Below, in pieces: positions 44,901 through 55,900 of a stretch of 64,000 nucleotides of DNA (the stretch's first letter is position 1; each line of letters starts with the position of its first letter). Below the pieces are notes generated by a model, which did no database searches, was not told where the DNA came from, and saw nothing but the letters and a program-made list of their open reading frames with translations. A program made the translations under genes and the position numbers. Source of the DNA: Aspidapion aeneum (lineage: Eukaryota > Arthropoda > Insecta > Coleoptera > Brentidae); the NCBI GenBank assembly GCA_963576565.1, contig OY755045.1, forward strand, positions 40,630,667-40,694,666, written 5' to 3'.

Positions 44901-45491
44901 ACAGTAAACTAATTATTTATAGTAAGGAAAGCACCCCGGTCTTTTCATAATACTGTTATACGTACCCCCTGTATACATTAGTTCGGAATACAAAGTTCGA
45001 GAGGCGCTGATTACAGACCGTCACCCCTTGTATAAAAATATTAAGGACAGAGTTCTGTGCTGTCGCAATATATATTAACCGCTACTCCTGGTATATTTTG
45101 ACAATTTGTTTTTAATTATGACTGACATTGACTTTAGCAAAATAGATAAAAATATGTAATTTCATTTTACATTTTTCATTTGTGGATGCAGTTTTTCGTT
45201 ATTTTTCGACTTATGACCTTAATTTTTATGGTGTGTTTTGCTAAATTATGACCAATCGGTATTTTGCGCGTTTCATCGCTTAAGAAATTGAAAAGAAAAC
45301 AATGTTTTGTTGGTGGGTGCGAAGACTATGTTAGCAAGCGCCATTGCCTTTCCAAACGAAACCCCAAGCTTCGGCCTAAAAACTGGCTAACTTTGACGAA
45401 AGACGAAATTTACGTTAAATATATAGTGTGTGATTTGAACCAGGACAGAGTTTAAAATAGTTTTAGTTTTAAATTTTTAATATTTAGAAAA
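44901..45491. other. Dispersed-repeat debris, one small open frame
   Basis: TTAGTTCGGAATACAAAGTT and GAGGCGCTGATTACAG near 44980-45020 reappear, diverged, at about 48078-48120 (TTTAGTACGGAATACGAAGT). An open frame at 45264-45455 has several cysteines and basic residues but no motif that I can name. Confidence 0.4.
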
Positions 45492-45676
45492 CATGCGCGG
45501 ATCTAGTTCAAAATCAAGGGGGGGAAGGGTTATAATCGTCGATATTTATTTATTAACATTTTTTTTAAGGTGGGTGATGGTAATTTTCCTGTTTTCCCTT
45601 TAATTATTAAAAAAAAGTGCATATTATTTATTCTAGGGGAGTATTACCACGTTACCCCACCTCATATCCGCGCTTG
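45492..45676. mobile_element. hAT-type MITE with GCGCGGATCT ends, copy 1
   Basis: CATGCGCGGATCTAG on the left and ATATCCGCGCTTG on the right are inverted repeats, with G-runs and C-runs just inside. It matches the better copy at 56780-56976 in ends, G-runs and TTTTCCCTTTAATTATTA-like interior. The flanks GAAAACA and GAAAAACA are near-identical, so an 8-base duplication is likely but eroded. Confidence 0.75.
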
Positions 45677-46011
45677 GAAAAACATAGTTTATTTCACTAT
45701 ATTTATATACAGGGTCCGGCATAATGATCTCCCACATTAAAAACGCCATTGTAAATACAAAAAAAATTTTTTTCTGAAACTCTATTCTATACCATTGGTT
45801 TTGATTAAATTTTGAAATTTACAGAGTACATGTGGCGGCCATTTTTTTCGATACACATTCAAAGCTGATTTCTGAAAGTTTCACTCGTACAGTAACTTAA
45901 AAGCGATATACTTTACTTTAATTTAAAAAGCTTACGTAACATTTTTTTAACACCCAAATATAATATAATAATGTTTAATATAAATACATTTTTTCATCAC
46001 ATAGCTAAAAG
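45677..46011. other. No gene; possible element end TACAGGGTCCGGC
   Basis: TATACAGGGTCCGGCATAAT near 45707 looks like an element terminus, but no inverted partner was found. Confidence 0.4.
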
Positions 46012-47455
46012 CATCAGGCACACCTCTAATGGGATTTCTGTAATCAGTCAACTTCATGAAGTTTTGGTATGTTGTATGGGCCAACTGAAATTAATGACCA
46101 GTTTTTGAAATATAGGGTGTTGAAAGTGATAATGTCCAAGAAGCATAATGGCTCTTTAGACGGCTTTTCCAAACTTATGCGTAATGCGACTATTACACGT
46201 ATTTACGATTTATTTATTATTTTTAATCTGTACCTTTAAAACATTCTCTACAGGGTGTTTAAGTAAATATTATTCGAAAGTGATAATGAGAAACAAGCGT
46301 TAGTGTGTTTTAGATTGAACCATTCGTATCAAAAGTTTTATGAGCCCAACTTAAATTAATGTCCAGTTTATAAAATACAGGGTGTTAAAAGTAATAATGT
46401 CCAAGAAGAATTATCTTTAGACGGATTTTCGAAACACTTATGCAATTTTACTGTTTCATATATTTACGATTTATTTATTATTTTTAATCTGTACCAATAA
46501 AACATTATCCACAGGGTGTTTTAATAAATATTAGTCAAAATTTTTACTGAGAAACAAGCATTATAGCTTTTTACAGGGCACGGTACAGATGTACAAAACG
46601 CTTAAATATTTTTTAATATTATTTAAAAAATTATATTTGCCGAAACACCCTGTATTATATACTTAATAAGTCAAGAACCATTAAAAAACTAATAACTACT
46701 CTCTCTATATGTAATAATAACATTTCGTATATGTTTGGAAACTCCGTCTAAAGAGCTATTATGCTTTTTGAACATTATTACTTTCAACACTCTGTATTTC
46801 AAAAACTGGAAATTAATTTACGTGGGCCCATCATAAGAAGATCTGATCATCAAATTTCAGTTTACAACATACTAAAGCTTGTTTCTCAATAAAACCTTCG
46901 AATAATATTTACTTAAACAACCTGTATATAATGTTTTAAAGGTACAGATGAAAATAATAAATAAATCGTAAATGTGTGTAATAGTAACATTGCGTATATA
47001 TTTGCAAAACACTTCTAAAAAGCTATAATGCTTCTTGGACATTATTACTTTCAACACCCTGTATTTTAAAAACTGGTAATTAATTTAGGTTGGGCCCATA
47101 AGAACTTTTGATACAAAAGGTTCAACCTAAAACACACTAACGCTTGTTTCTCATTAACACTTTCGAATAATATTTACTTAAACACCCGATGCGGTTTTAA
47201 AGGTATAGATTTAAAAAAATTAATAAATCGTAAATACATGAAATAGTAACATTGCGCATATGTTTGGAAAAGCCGTCTAAAGACCCATTATGCTTCTTGG
47301 ACATTATCACTTTCAACACCCTGTATTTCAAAAACTGGTCATTAATTTGAGGCCCCTGAGAACTTTTGATAAGAAAGGTTCAGTCTACAACAAACCAAAA
47401 TTTCGTGAAGTTTGACGGAGTACGGAAATCCCATAAGAGGTGTGCCTGGTCCTTT
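46012..47455. repeat. Palindromic array of ~265-base units with CAGGGTGTT boxes
   Basis: The left arm holds two direct units with boxes AGGGTGTTGAAAG (46114), CAGGGTGTTTAAG (46252), CAGGGTGTTAAAAG (46377) and CAGGGTGTTTTAA (46512). The right arm holds about three units in reverse, with AACACCCTGTA-type boxes near 46651, 46789, 46915, 47057, 47182 and 47318. Each unit has two boxes about 130 bases apart, and GTCCAAGAAGCATAATGG, CGTCTAAAG and TTTACGATTTATTTATTA segments. The two outermost ends also pair: AGGCACACCTCTAATGGGAT (46017) with CATAAGAGGTGTGCCTG near 47440. The centre is near 46600. No coding capacity. Confidence 0.85.
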
Positions 47456-48205
47456 ACCAAATCCATTAGTTTATATTTTTCATTAAAAAACAATTAAAAA
47501 AGTTTCCGTTGATAGAAAAATAACCTATATTTGCATTATATTATGTGTAAAGCATTGTAATTATTAAGTTAATGTATTCTATGCACTAATAAAACGGAAT
47601 TTACTGCAGAATATTCGTCAAAGAGCCTTTTTTTACTTGTAAATTATCCTCTCAAGGAAATTTATATACCTAAATCAATGGAAAACAAACTTCTAAACCT
47701 TAGATTTAATTTAAAAAATTCAACCTTCCTTTTTATTGTTGCTAGTAGCCATTAATAAAAAATTATTTGATTGAGCATCCTTACTAATTGGTGTGTATAG
47801 AGTGTTTTTAGGCACATTGAGCGTTGACACAAAATAACTCATTCTTATCAGCGCGCAAAGTTTAAATTTAACATTAATTGACGAGTAGATTGGATTTTTT
47901 GGTGTTAAAATTCAATTTGATAAAAACTTTTCAAAACACTATATTATAAGATGTAGCTTGATTGGAGAACGATTGCATTGATGGCTATGAGCATCCGGTA
48001 TACAATAAATTGAAAAGCCACCCTGTAGCTTAGAGACAATCTGCGCAAGCGTTATATTGTTTCAAATCCCCCTGTAAATGTTTAGTACGGAATACGAAGT
48101 TAGAGGCGCTGGTTTTTCCACGGCACCCCGGTATACTGCGCCAATTGAGTAATAAAACTCCCAACGTGTAAGTGTCTGATCTATCTCTGTCATTCGTCTA
48201 TGATT
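47456..48205. other. No gene recognised
   Basis: AT-rich. Bases 48075-48150 resemble 44980-45080. Nothing else recognised. Confidence 0.4.
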
Positions 48206-48310
48206 GGAAACTAAATAATCCAGTCGACAGGCTTACTTATGCTACTTGGTGTGCAGTCAGGTGTGGCGACCCACCCCCTAAGACGCTTGTTTTTCATTAG
48301 GAGTATTTTC
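48206..48310 (-). mobile_element. Penelope-like 3' segment (left half of a split copy)
   Basis: GATTGGAAACTAAATAATCC, AGTCGACAGGCTTACTTATG and CTTGGTGTGCAGTCAGGTGT match the PLE segment at 43520-43625. It is cut at GAGTATTTTC (48301-48310), repeated at 49768-49777, and resumes there. Confidence 0.85.
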
Positions 48311-49767
48311 GAGGGGACATATCTGCCCAAAATGTTGTACACCATAAATCCTTTTTGGCAATTAAATCCCTAGAAATCCTAATAAATCCCTAAAAATCCT
48401 GTTAAATCACCAATAATTTCCTATAAATCCTCATAAGAACCCATTAATCCCTATAAATCTCAATAATTCCGAAGAAATCCCGATAATTCCCCATAAATCC
48501 AAATAAATCCGGATAAATCCCCGTAAATCCTATATAGTTTTACTTATGTAGGTTGTTTTTAATTTAAACTTAGAAAATGACCTGACGGCTTAGATGCGAG
48601 CAAAGGGGCAAATAATAAGATGCATTCAAAGATTTTAATAAAAAAATTTATTAGCATATAGTACCCTTATGCGGTTAACAAGGCAAGCAATTGAGATTAA
48701 CAATAACAATTATTTTATGAGACCCTTAGCTTGCAAAAGGTGGAGTAGTCGCAATGTTGACATATGTTGTTTATCATAGGAGTCCTAAACAGAAATTTGA
48801 GTTTTCGACATTGGGGGTAGCCGGCTCCCCCCGCCATCTTGGATTTAATGTGCACGAAAAGGTTTTTTTTAAATTACTTGGTCCCTGTCCCGAGTTTTAA
48901 AGCAATTTAGCATCTTAGACATTTTAGTCACACTGGTGTAAGCTCGCCCACTTTTTTAAATGTCATCTTATGTTTCCTACATTTGAAGAATAGAAAGAAG
49001 CAGTGCGTTATTTGGCAACACCGCATGGTTTAAAATAAGCATAATGATTCAATAAGCTATTCTCTTTAAAAATTTTAAAAGTCCACTGAAATTCTGTGCT
49101 TTTGAGATAAGTTTAGTGAGTTTCAAGTTGAGTTTAAAAAAGTGGGCGACCGTACGTTCCTACAGGGTAGCTATTCTTTGTCTTGAACGATGTGACCATC
49201 CACATTAGACGCTTTGACCAATAGCAAACTCTGAGCGGTCGCGTGTTGTGCGAGATGACTTGTCTCGACCAATGGCATAGTCGCCCGCTCTTCAGAGGTA
49301 GTGAATTTTAGTTAAACTCGCAACACCGCGCGAAAAGCGTGTTTATCAAGATCCCTCAACGATTTGTTGGCACGTTGTAGACGATTACTTTTGCGTAGAA
49401 TATGATGATTAAATCCGTGGCTTTTATAAAAGAGGGCGGCTGGGGGTCCGCCCCCCCAAGCTAATACTTTTTTAGATATTTTCCACATATTTCATAAATA
49501 CAAACATAAAATAGGATAAAATACGGCCTAATTGGGTCTCGCCCTCCCCCTCCCGCCAAAATTGTCTCGGGCACACCCGAAACTTTTTTCTATATACGCC
49601 AGTGATTTAAAACCTTGGTAAATCCTTGGTACTTCACTATAAATCCTCGTAAATCCTCATAAATCCCAAGTAAATCACCGTAAATCCCAGCAAATTCCCG
49701 TAAATCCCAGTAAATCCCCGTAAATCCTCCACACTGTACACTATAAATCCTCAGATATTTACCCCTC
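48311..49767. mobile_element. 1,457-base element with TAAATCC subterminal repeats and 10-bp target duplication
   Basis: The ends GAGGGGACATATCTG and CAGATATTTACCCCTC are imperfect inverted repeats. GAGTATTTTC flanks both sides exactly, and joining the flanks restores the PLE copy around it. Inside each end is a cluster of TAAATCC-type words at 10-14 base spacing (48361-48532 and 49617-49749), both clusters in the same strand sense, unlike ordinary inverted ends. A 206-base hairpin element is nested at 48944-49149. No transposase frame is present, so it is non-autonomous. A 9-10 base duplication is known for Mutator-like elements, but I do not assign a superfamily. Confidence 0.88.
48944..49149. 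mobile_element. Nested 206-base MITE
   Basis: TCGCCCACTTTTTTAAA at 48944-48960 is perfectly inverted at 49133-49149. The interior is AT-rich and non-coding. It lies within the TAAATCC element, suggesting a further insertion. Confidence 0.7.
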
Positions 49768-49777
49768 GAGTATTTTC

Positions 49778-50392
49778 CAAACGTTTGGTGTGTTCTATAA
49801 TGTTCGTGGTACTTCTTTGTTCTGGATTTTATATAAATGCAGTTTTAATAAACTTTCGTTTCCGCCAATGCGACTCCTTATGCAAAAATTTTAGCCATAA
49901 AACAAAACTAGAAAATCCCTTTAATAATAAGAAATGCAATTAGCATATCCTGTGTAAGTGTGGTAAATCATATTTAGGAGAAGCAAAACGCTCTCTTTAG
50001 GTTAGAGTAAAGGAACATCAAAAAAGAACCCAATTTGGGGATTTTAAAAAACCCGGTTTAGCGGATCATGCATGGTCAAATAGTCAGGCACGGACATGTT
50101 CTAAGACATCTAGGTGCTTTCTAGTGTTCACTTTAGAAAGTAGTGTTAGGAGAAACATTTACTGGAAATTTATTATTGTTTAATAAACAAATTTGAAACT
50201 TAAAGTTTTGCATAAGGAGCCGTATTGGCGAAAGCGAAAGCTTATTGAAGCTGGATTTATAATGCAGAACAAAGACGTTTTCAGTTAACCAAGAACGTAC
50301 ATAACAAACATATATACGTCTTAGGATTAAAAAAGGGGGCGGACAGTCACACCTGACAGCACACCAAGTAGTTAAAAGTAGTAAACTGCCAA
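49778..50392 (+). mobile_element. Penelope-like copy: inverted 3' segment, GIY-YIG, normal 3' segment
   Basis: After the insertion the inverted 3' segment ends at 49895, then the GIY-YIG region follows in plus sense (AATCATATTTAGGAGAAGCA, GGTTAGAGTAAAGGAACATC), decayed by a TAG in the R-rich part. From about 50190 the ordinary 3' segment follows in plus sense (GTTTTGCATAAGGAGCCGTA, TATAATGCAGAACAAAGACG, ACCTGACAGCACACCAAGTA). The copy thus carries its 3' segment at both sides in opposite orientation. Confidence 0.8.
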
Positions 50393-50490
50393 GCTATGAT
50401 TGACAATTGCGCTTGCTTAACTCGGCTTTGTTAAGCAGCGGGAAAATAAGAATTAACAAACGTGAAATTTAGTACCCGTGAATTTAAAAA

Positions 50491-50799
50491 TCAAACAAGT
50501 TTCGTGGCTAATCGGGTAAAAAGGAGTTTTTGTTTTTCTCATATTTTTCCGTGGGTAGTTTTGAAAGCTTAACCTCACAGGGGTCCAAGATCTAATGGAC
50601 ACCTAATAAGTGTTGACAGTTAACTGTTTCGTCCTTATGGGACTCCTCAGAACACAGCTTGGTCAATGTGACACTCTTGCGAAGTTAATTAGACGGTTTT
50701 GTCTCTAATCCCGTGAGGTTAAGCTTTCAAGCTATTCACGGAAAAATATGAGCGAAACAAAAACTCTCTTTTACCCGATTAGCCACGAAACTTGTTTGA
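50491..50799. repeat. AAACAAGTTTCG fold-back repeat, copy 3
   Basis: The left arm (50491-50579) has TCAAACAAGTTTCGTGGCTA, ATCGGGTAAAA, CATATTTTTCCGTG and AAAGCTTAACCTCACAGGG. The right arm (50710-50799) is its inverse almost base for base. The loop of about 130 bases contains the CAAGATCTAATGGACACC and TATGGGACTCCTCAGAACAC segments found in copies 1 and 2. Confidence 0.85.
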
Positions 50800-51420
50800 T
50801 TAATAAGAATTAAAGTAACAAGTATTTGTTTTTTTTTAATGCCAGGAAGCAGCCTTACACTCTTCAATGACCAATAAGGCTTACGGTACAGTAAACTTTA
50901 GTTAATATAGTGAGAACAAGCATCAAATGTTGAATCTGGTTTATTGAGGTAAATTTTTGCTGTTTATATAAGAAAATTGTTATCGTTCAGACAAATTCAA
51001 GAATTTAATATTTCGTGCTGTTTTATAAAATAAAAAAGAAAACTTGAGAAGGCTATTTATGTTTTTAAAACCTAATTTCTCAAGATCACCTGTATGTTTA
51101 AATAATAAACTTAACTAAAAATGGAGATTTATGTAAATGGTAAAAAAAGAAAATCCGTTTAATTTTGTAAACATTTTCCGGTCTCTCCGGGATGGGTGGC
51201 CATAGTCATCAGGTTTACTAATTCTAGCCGTGTGCCAACTGACTAAAATAATGCTAACAATGTGGTAGGTATCGAAGTAGCTACTGCTGCTTCATTTTTA
51301 AGGTGGGTCAGTTTCTTATAACTACAGTGAATCTAGGCATCGGTTGTGTTTGGGTTTTGGTGTCATCGTATGTCGTTGAACTTTTCGATTTGGTGACAAA
51401 TTGTTTATTCTTCAAAATTA
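50800..51420. other. No recognised feature
   Basis: No gene or repeat recognised. Confidence 0.4.
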
Positions 51421-51480
51421 TTAGAGATACTTATTAACTGCAACGTCATGTTTCAAATAAATAAAGACAATGGAAATCTG
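51421..51480 (+). mobile_element. Penelope-like terminal fragment
   Basis: TTAGAGATACTTATTAACTG and CAAATAAATAAAGACAATGG are the reverse complement of the terminal segment at 61757-61806 and 44821-44885. Only the last 60 bases or so of a PLE are present. Confidence 0.75.
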
Positions 51481-54103
51481 AAATTTTGTATTAAAGAATT
51501 GAGGTTTTTGGCCGCAAATTTTGCAAAATGGTATAACCCACTAACACTCTTGTTAACAATACATAAAATGCTGTAGCGAGCATTATTATTTTATAGTATT
51601 ACCTTTAAAAGCAAAGCGTGGAACATCAACTAGCTTATCGCAGCTTAAAACTTATATCTTTTGATAGCTAAAAGTTCAGCTTAAATTCAGTGTTTTTCTT
51701 GCAAGATTACTCGGAATAAAGCGCCGTTTTATTTTAAACACACAAGCTAGATTAAAATATATTAAAAATAACAAAAACCAGGATTGCAGTAAGAAAAGCG
51801 AGGACCAAAAACAATACAAACTTTATTACAAGCATGTGAAAAACATTCTATTAGCGGAGGTTTAGCAGGCGCGAAACTACGGGAGGAGAAAAAGGGGAAA
51901 TTTAACCCTTTCAAATTTAAACTGACACACAGAATACACATCCCATCACTATGTAAAATACTTTTATGCAATATTTATTATGATATATCCCCCACAAATG
52001 AAGTTCCTAGATACGCTCCTGGGTTTAGCGGTAACTTCTAAGGTTAAATCAAAATTAAACGACAGTTTGTTAATGACATTTGCAACCAACCAAAACTTAT
52101 TTTTACCATTTACAATTCCATTCGGCAGGTTTTGCTGTTTTAAAAACAAATGACAATTGTTTACATGAAAGTTGGTTGCGCTTCCCACAATATAATGATT
52201 TTCTAAATATTTCAAGTTTTAATTCTCCCAAAGTTTGGTGAAGAATCGAGATGTTGTCGAGGAATACTTCACTTCAACAAAATCATATAACATGTTTTTT
52301 TACAATATGATTTTTTATTCAATTTTAGTGGAATATTCTCCAACACCATTCCGAAATTCCACCAATCTTTTGTAAGAATAAAAGATTGAATTGTGTAAAA
52401 TTTCGGATTTCTTAATTCAAATTTTTCGCTAGGCCAACTCAAATATACTTTTAGCGATTTTACGATTAATTTCTCGTCTTGCGCCGCAATCTAGCTGCAA
52501 TATTGACGTTGTCACGTTGTGTTAGACAATTTTTAAATGTTTTTAATAAAATTAACTCAAAATCCATAAATAGTAACGTTAATAGTTTTAAAACAAAATT
52601 TCCTTGAAAAAAAATTAAATTTTTAATATTTTGTTTTGTTTTAATTGGTTTTAACCTGTGTAAATAATGTGTTAATAATCTAATATCTACGCAACAGATC
52701 AAGAATTTCAAGACAGTGCAGCTCTTTTATAACAATCCCGATACTACTTTAAAACCACGCATTATAGAACATTGACGTACTGGATTTGACCAAAGTAAAA
52801 GCAACAAATCCGAAATGGCCACGGTCCGTCCTTTTTAACCATTTACATTTCGTTCTCTGGTTTAGAAATGTCAACCGCTGTTTTTATTTATTTGCGATTT
52901 TTTGCCAGTTTTCTTAATTAAATTTGAACTAGTTAAAACTTTTCAGGGCCCTAAAACATTACTTTTCCCATTAGAATATGAAAAGTCAGCGAATTTCTTT
53001 CTTTCTTAACAAAAACACAAGAAAAATAACAACTGACAGTTGTCAGTTTGAAGAGGTATTCATTGAGCTCAAAAATACATGCCTTGCTGCAAGGCCAAAT
53101 GAATGCCTCGTTCACATGCATCTTGAAGTAAATACCGCACTGACATGAACCATACCCAGTGGGGAGGCTCGGGACCCGGGCTCGGGCTCCCCCTCCGTCA
53201 AGTCAAATAACCATAAAATACGGCATCATTGATGACGTCGTATGCTTCGGGTCTGCAAATGCAGTTCGCGGCGCCTCGAAAGCGCGAACATATACATACG
53301 TCGGTGTTCTCACGTAAGGGCCCATCTCAGTTTTGATGATTTTTTAGGAGAGCAATTTTAAATATTTTACGTTGTTTCATGAATCGATTATTTTGAGATA
53401 CGACCATTAAAATTTATGAAGAATAGCCATAGTATAAGAGATACGCCCATTCGTGAGATGAAAATATAAGGCTGTGTATTTGCGGTCTTAATTCGATTTT
53501 CAAATTTTATAAGATACGCCCTTATGTGAGAAGACCGACGATATGCTCATTTGACATCGTAGCGAGGCATGCGGATTCTGCCTCCAATGAATACGCGCCT
53601 TAAAGTATAAAGACCTTGGGTACGAGCCACGACCTTCTAAAATGTTTTATTGTTTACGTTGATTTTTGACACTTAATATTTATATACATGGATGGTTTTA
53701 TTCTGAATGTGTCTATCTACAAACATTATTATTATTATACACAGTCTGGTTGAAAATAAGGGTTTCTCTTAGTTCCAAAGGTAGCTATTTGGTTAAATTT
53801 GAATTTGGTGCCAAAATTGGCATTTCGCAAAGTGTCTATCGACTTTTGAAATATTTTTATTAGTTCCAAATGTGCAAATATCACATAGCTAGTTTTTGAA
53901 TTAGGATTTTGTAGATAGCAATATATGGAAACAGACTATCGACATGATTGTGTTTACACAAAAGAAAAATACAAACAATTTTGCTTTGAAATTATTAACA
54001 TTGCCATTTTTGGTGTTTAAGTTAATTTTATTACGAAAAATAAAAAAAAAGTCGAACACAAATAAATAAACAAATTTTTTATACAACTGTCTTGTAAAAG
54101 GGG
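51481..54103. other. No gene recognised; isolated repeat debris
   Basis: Around 52320-52400 is an inverted relative of the AAAAGTTTGGTGGAATATCGG repeat. Around 53160-53290 is a GC-rich passage (GGCTCGGGACCCGGGCTCGG) out of line with the AT-rich background. Around 53300-53530 a phrase of the type AAGATACGCCCNTNNGTGAG occurs three times. No coding sequence was recognised. Confidence 0.4.
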
Positions 54104-54512
54104 GTTTTGCACACGCAGAACACGATCAGAAAATGGCATTTTGCGCACGCTGTGTGCAAAACGTTTTGCACACGCTTATGTCATTTTTGCGCACGCCTAT
54201 GTCATTTTTGCATACGGGTCTCCCGTCATTGTGATTTTTGTTGTTGTCACCCATCAATATAAGTTGGCTTAGTTCCGTAGCAATCGTCACTGCTCGTATG
54301 TTTTGTTGATTAGATACGTCAACAAATTGTTGAATTTTTAAAGTTTTGTTGTAAAAATGTCGGAAATAAAAACAAGTTAAATTAAAATATGATTTTTCTT
54401 TCTTTATTAGCAGTCGTATAAAAAATATTGTAAAAAACTCGTTTGAAAACCTCTTTGCACACTCCCTCGACTTGTAGACCGAGCCGAAACTGTCTCGATC
54501 GTGTGCAAAGAG
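54104..54512. repeat. Cluster of TTTGCACACG motifs, probable small element
   Basis: TTTTGCACACG at 54106-54116 and CGTGTGCAAA at 54500-54509 are inverted and could be element ends. Between 54118 and 54215 a 28-base pattern built on CACGCTTATGTCATTTTTGC repeats two to three times. Near the right side CTCTTTGCACAC (54461) and GTGTGCAAAGAG (54501) form a tighter hairpin. Confidence 0.55.
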
Positions 54513-54644
54513 TCATTTTCAAGCCTTGTCGTTTAAATAACTATTTTAATACAACGTGACAACATCAATCTAGCAGCCAGAACGGGGGAAAGGCGGCAAA
54601 TTTGAATTAATGCTAATTCTTAAACATTTCAAACTTTTAATCAT

Positions 54645-54880
54645 CATTCGTTCTTACAAAAGTTTGGTGGAATATCGGGATAAAGTCGGGGATTATATCA
54701 CTGAAATTTCACGAAAACCTATAGAGCCATTTTGAAAATTTCGCGAAAAATCCTCTATCCTTTCTCCCATAAGACCCAATGTAATAAAATCGGCCTCGGA
54801 ATATCAGCTGAATTTTATTGGGTTAATGCTTGTAATTTTTGTTGACGTTAACAAAGTTGAGGGTCGTAACCCGTCCGTTT
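54645..54880 (+). repeat. Dispersed AAAAGTTTGGTGGAATATCGG repeat
   Basis: It matches 1470-1640 in the same orientation: TTACAAAAGTTTGGTGGAAT, ATCACTGAAATTTCACGAAA and GAGGGTCGTAACCCGTCCGT. An inverted fragment is at 52320-52400. Non-coding, unclassified. Confidence 0.65.
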
Positions 54881-55368
54881 TGATAGGCCTGGAAAGTAGT
54901 GGCCTCTCCCTTCTCCCGTAGAAAAACTAGCTAGTTTTTCTGTGCTGTTTCTATTTATTTATATGTTATAAGAGCTAAAAAACAGCTGTTTTTCGACGAT
55001 CGACGGGACGCCGACGCTTGTCTGCTTTTTTTGTTGGTCTTACTATAACGTGAGTTTGCTGACATGAAAAAAATCACTTGGAATAAGAGATTCTGGGTAA
55101 AATGTCGACAATTTATTTACTGTCAAATAATATAATACGCTTATATAGGGGTCGACAGAGGCAAAGCGGTTTTTACCCTTTTTGTTGCCGCCGAAACTTC
55201 TGCTGCTTTTGACACATTTTTTTTATTGCAGGATGTGCTAAAAAGCATTGTGTCGTTGAGTTCCATACTTCTGTATGTCTGAATGAATTTCTGCCGACTT
55301 TTTCGTCCCCAAGCCAGATCTGGTGATAGCCTATAATATTGCTAAATCAACCATATTGAAATGGATGG
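54881..55368. other. No recognised feature
   Basis: No gene or repeat recognised. Confidence 0.4.
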
Positions 55369-55467
55369 AGCTTCCAACAATACAGGATGATTCTTAGAAC
55401 TGGCTTACTCTTAATAGTTCAGTCAAGGACCTTGTAGAGAAAGAACCAGAAACATAATTGGACTTAG

Positions 55468-55761
55468 TAAATTAAAAAGAAACCTATTTTTCATTCTACG
55501 AGTGAACGATAGCGAACCAAGGAAACTAAGTCCATGGCGGGACGAAAACGTCCACCGGTCTATAAGGAAGAAAGACTTTTCGTCACAGTTCAACCAGACC
55601 ATGCTATCACCGTCTCCACGGTATCTGTTCAGAACCGAAAACAATGAGTTAACCAAGTATAAAAAACACGGACACCGGTGTTTCGGAAAAAGGCCTTTTT
55701 CCGTAATACCGATTTCCGTGGTCGACTATACCCCTATGAAGTTGCCTTTTATACTTGGTTA
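55468..55761. mobile_element. 294-base insertion with 13-base target duplication
   Basis: ATAATTGGACTTA occurs at 55455-55467 and 55762-55774; the second copy continues the I-like sequence correctly, so the block between is an insertion. Its last 115 bases are bounded by TTAACCAAGTATAAAA and TTTTATACTTGGTTAA, exact inverted repeats (55647-55662 and 55747-55762). Length and long duplication would suit a SINE, but I cannot find clear A and B boxes or a poly-A tail. The two open frames across it show no recognisable domain. Confidence 0.7.
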
Positions 55762-55900
55762 ATAATTGGACTTACCAGACAGGAGAGTCGTATAGTGACT
55801 AGACTTCTTCCTGGTCACTGCCAACTAAGAGTACAACTTTTGAACATCGATTTTAATGAGACAAACTGCACTTGGCAGAGAATTAATCAGAGTTTTGGCT

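Noticed and set aside
45264..45455. Cysteine-containing 63-codon frame as a zinc-finger protein
   Set aside because: Cysteine and histidine spacing does not match a known finger, and no extension in other frames was seen.
55645..55764. The inverted pair alone as an independent MITE
   Set aside because: The 13-base target duplication encloses the whole 294 bases, so the pair is treated as an internal part unless other copies show otherwise.
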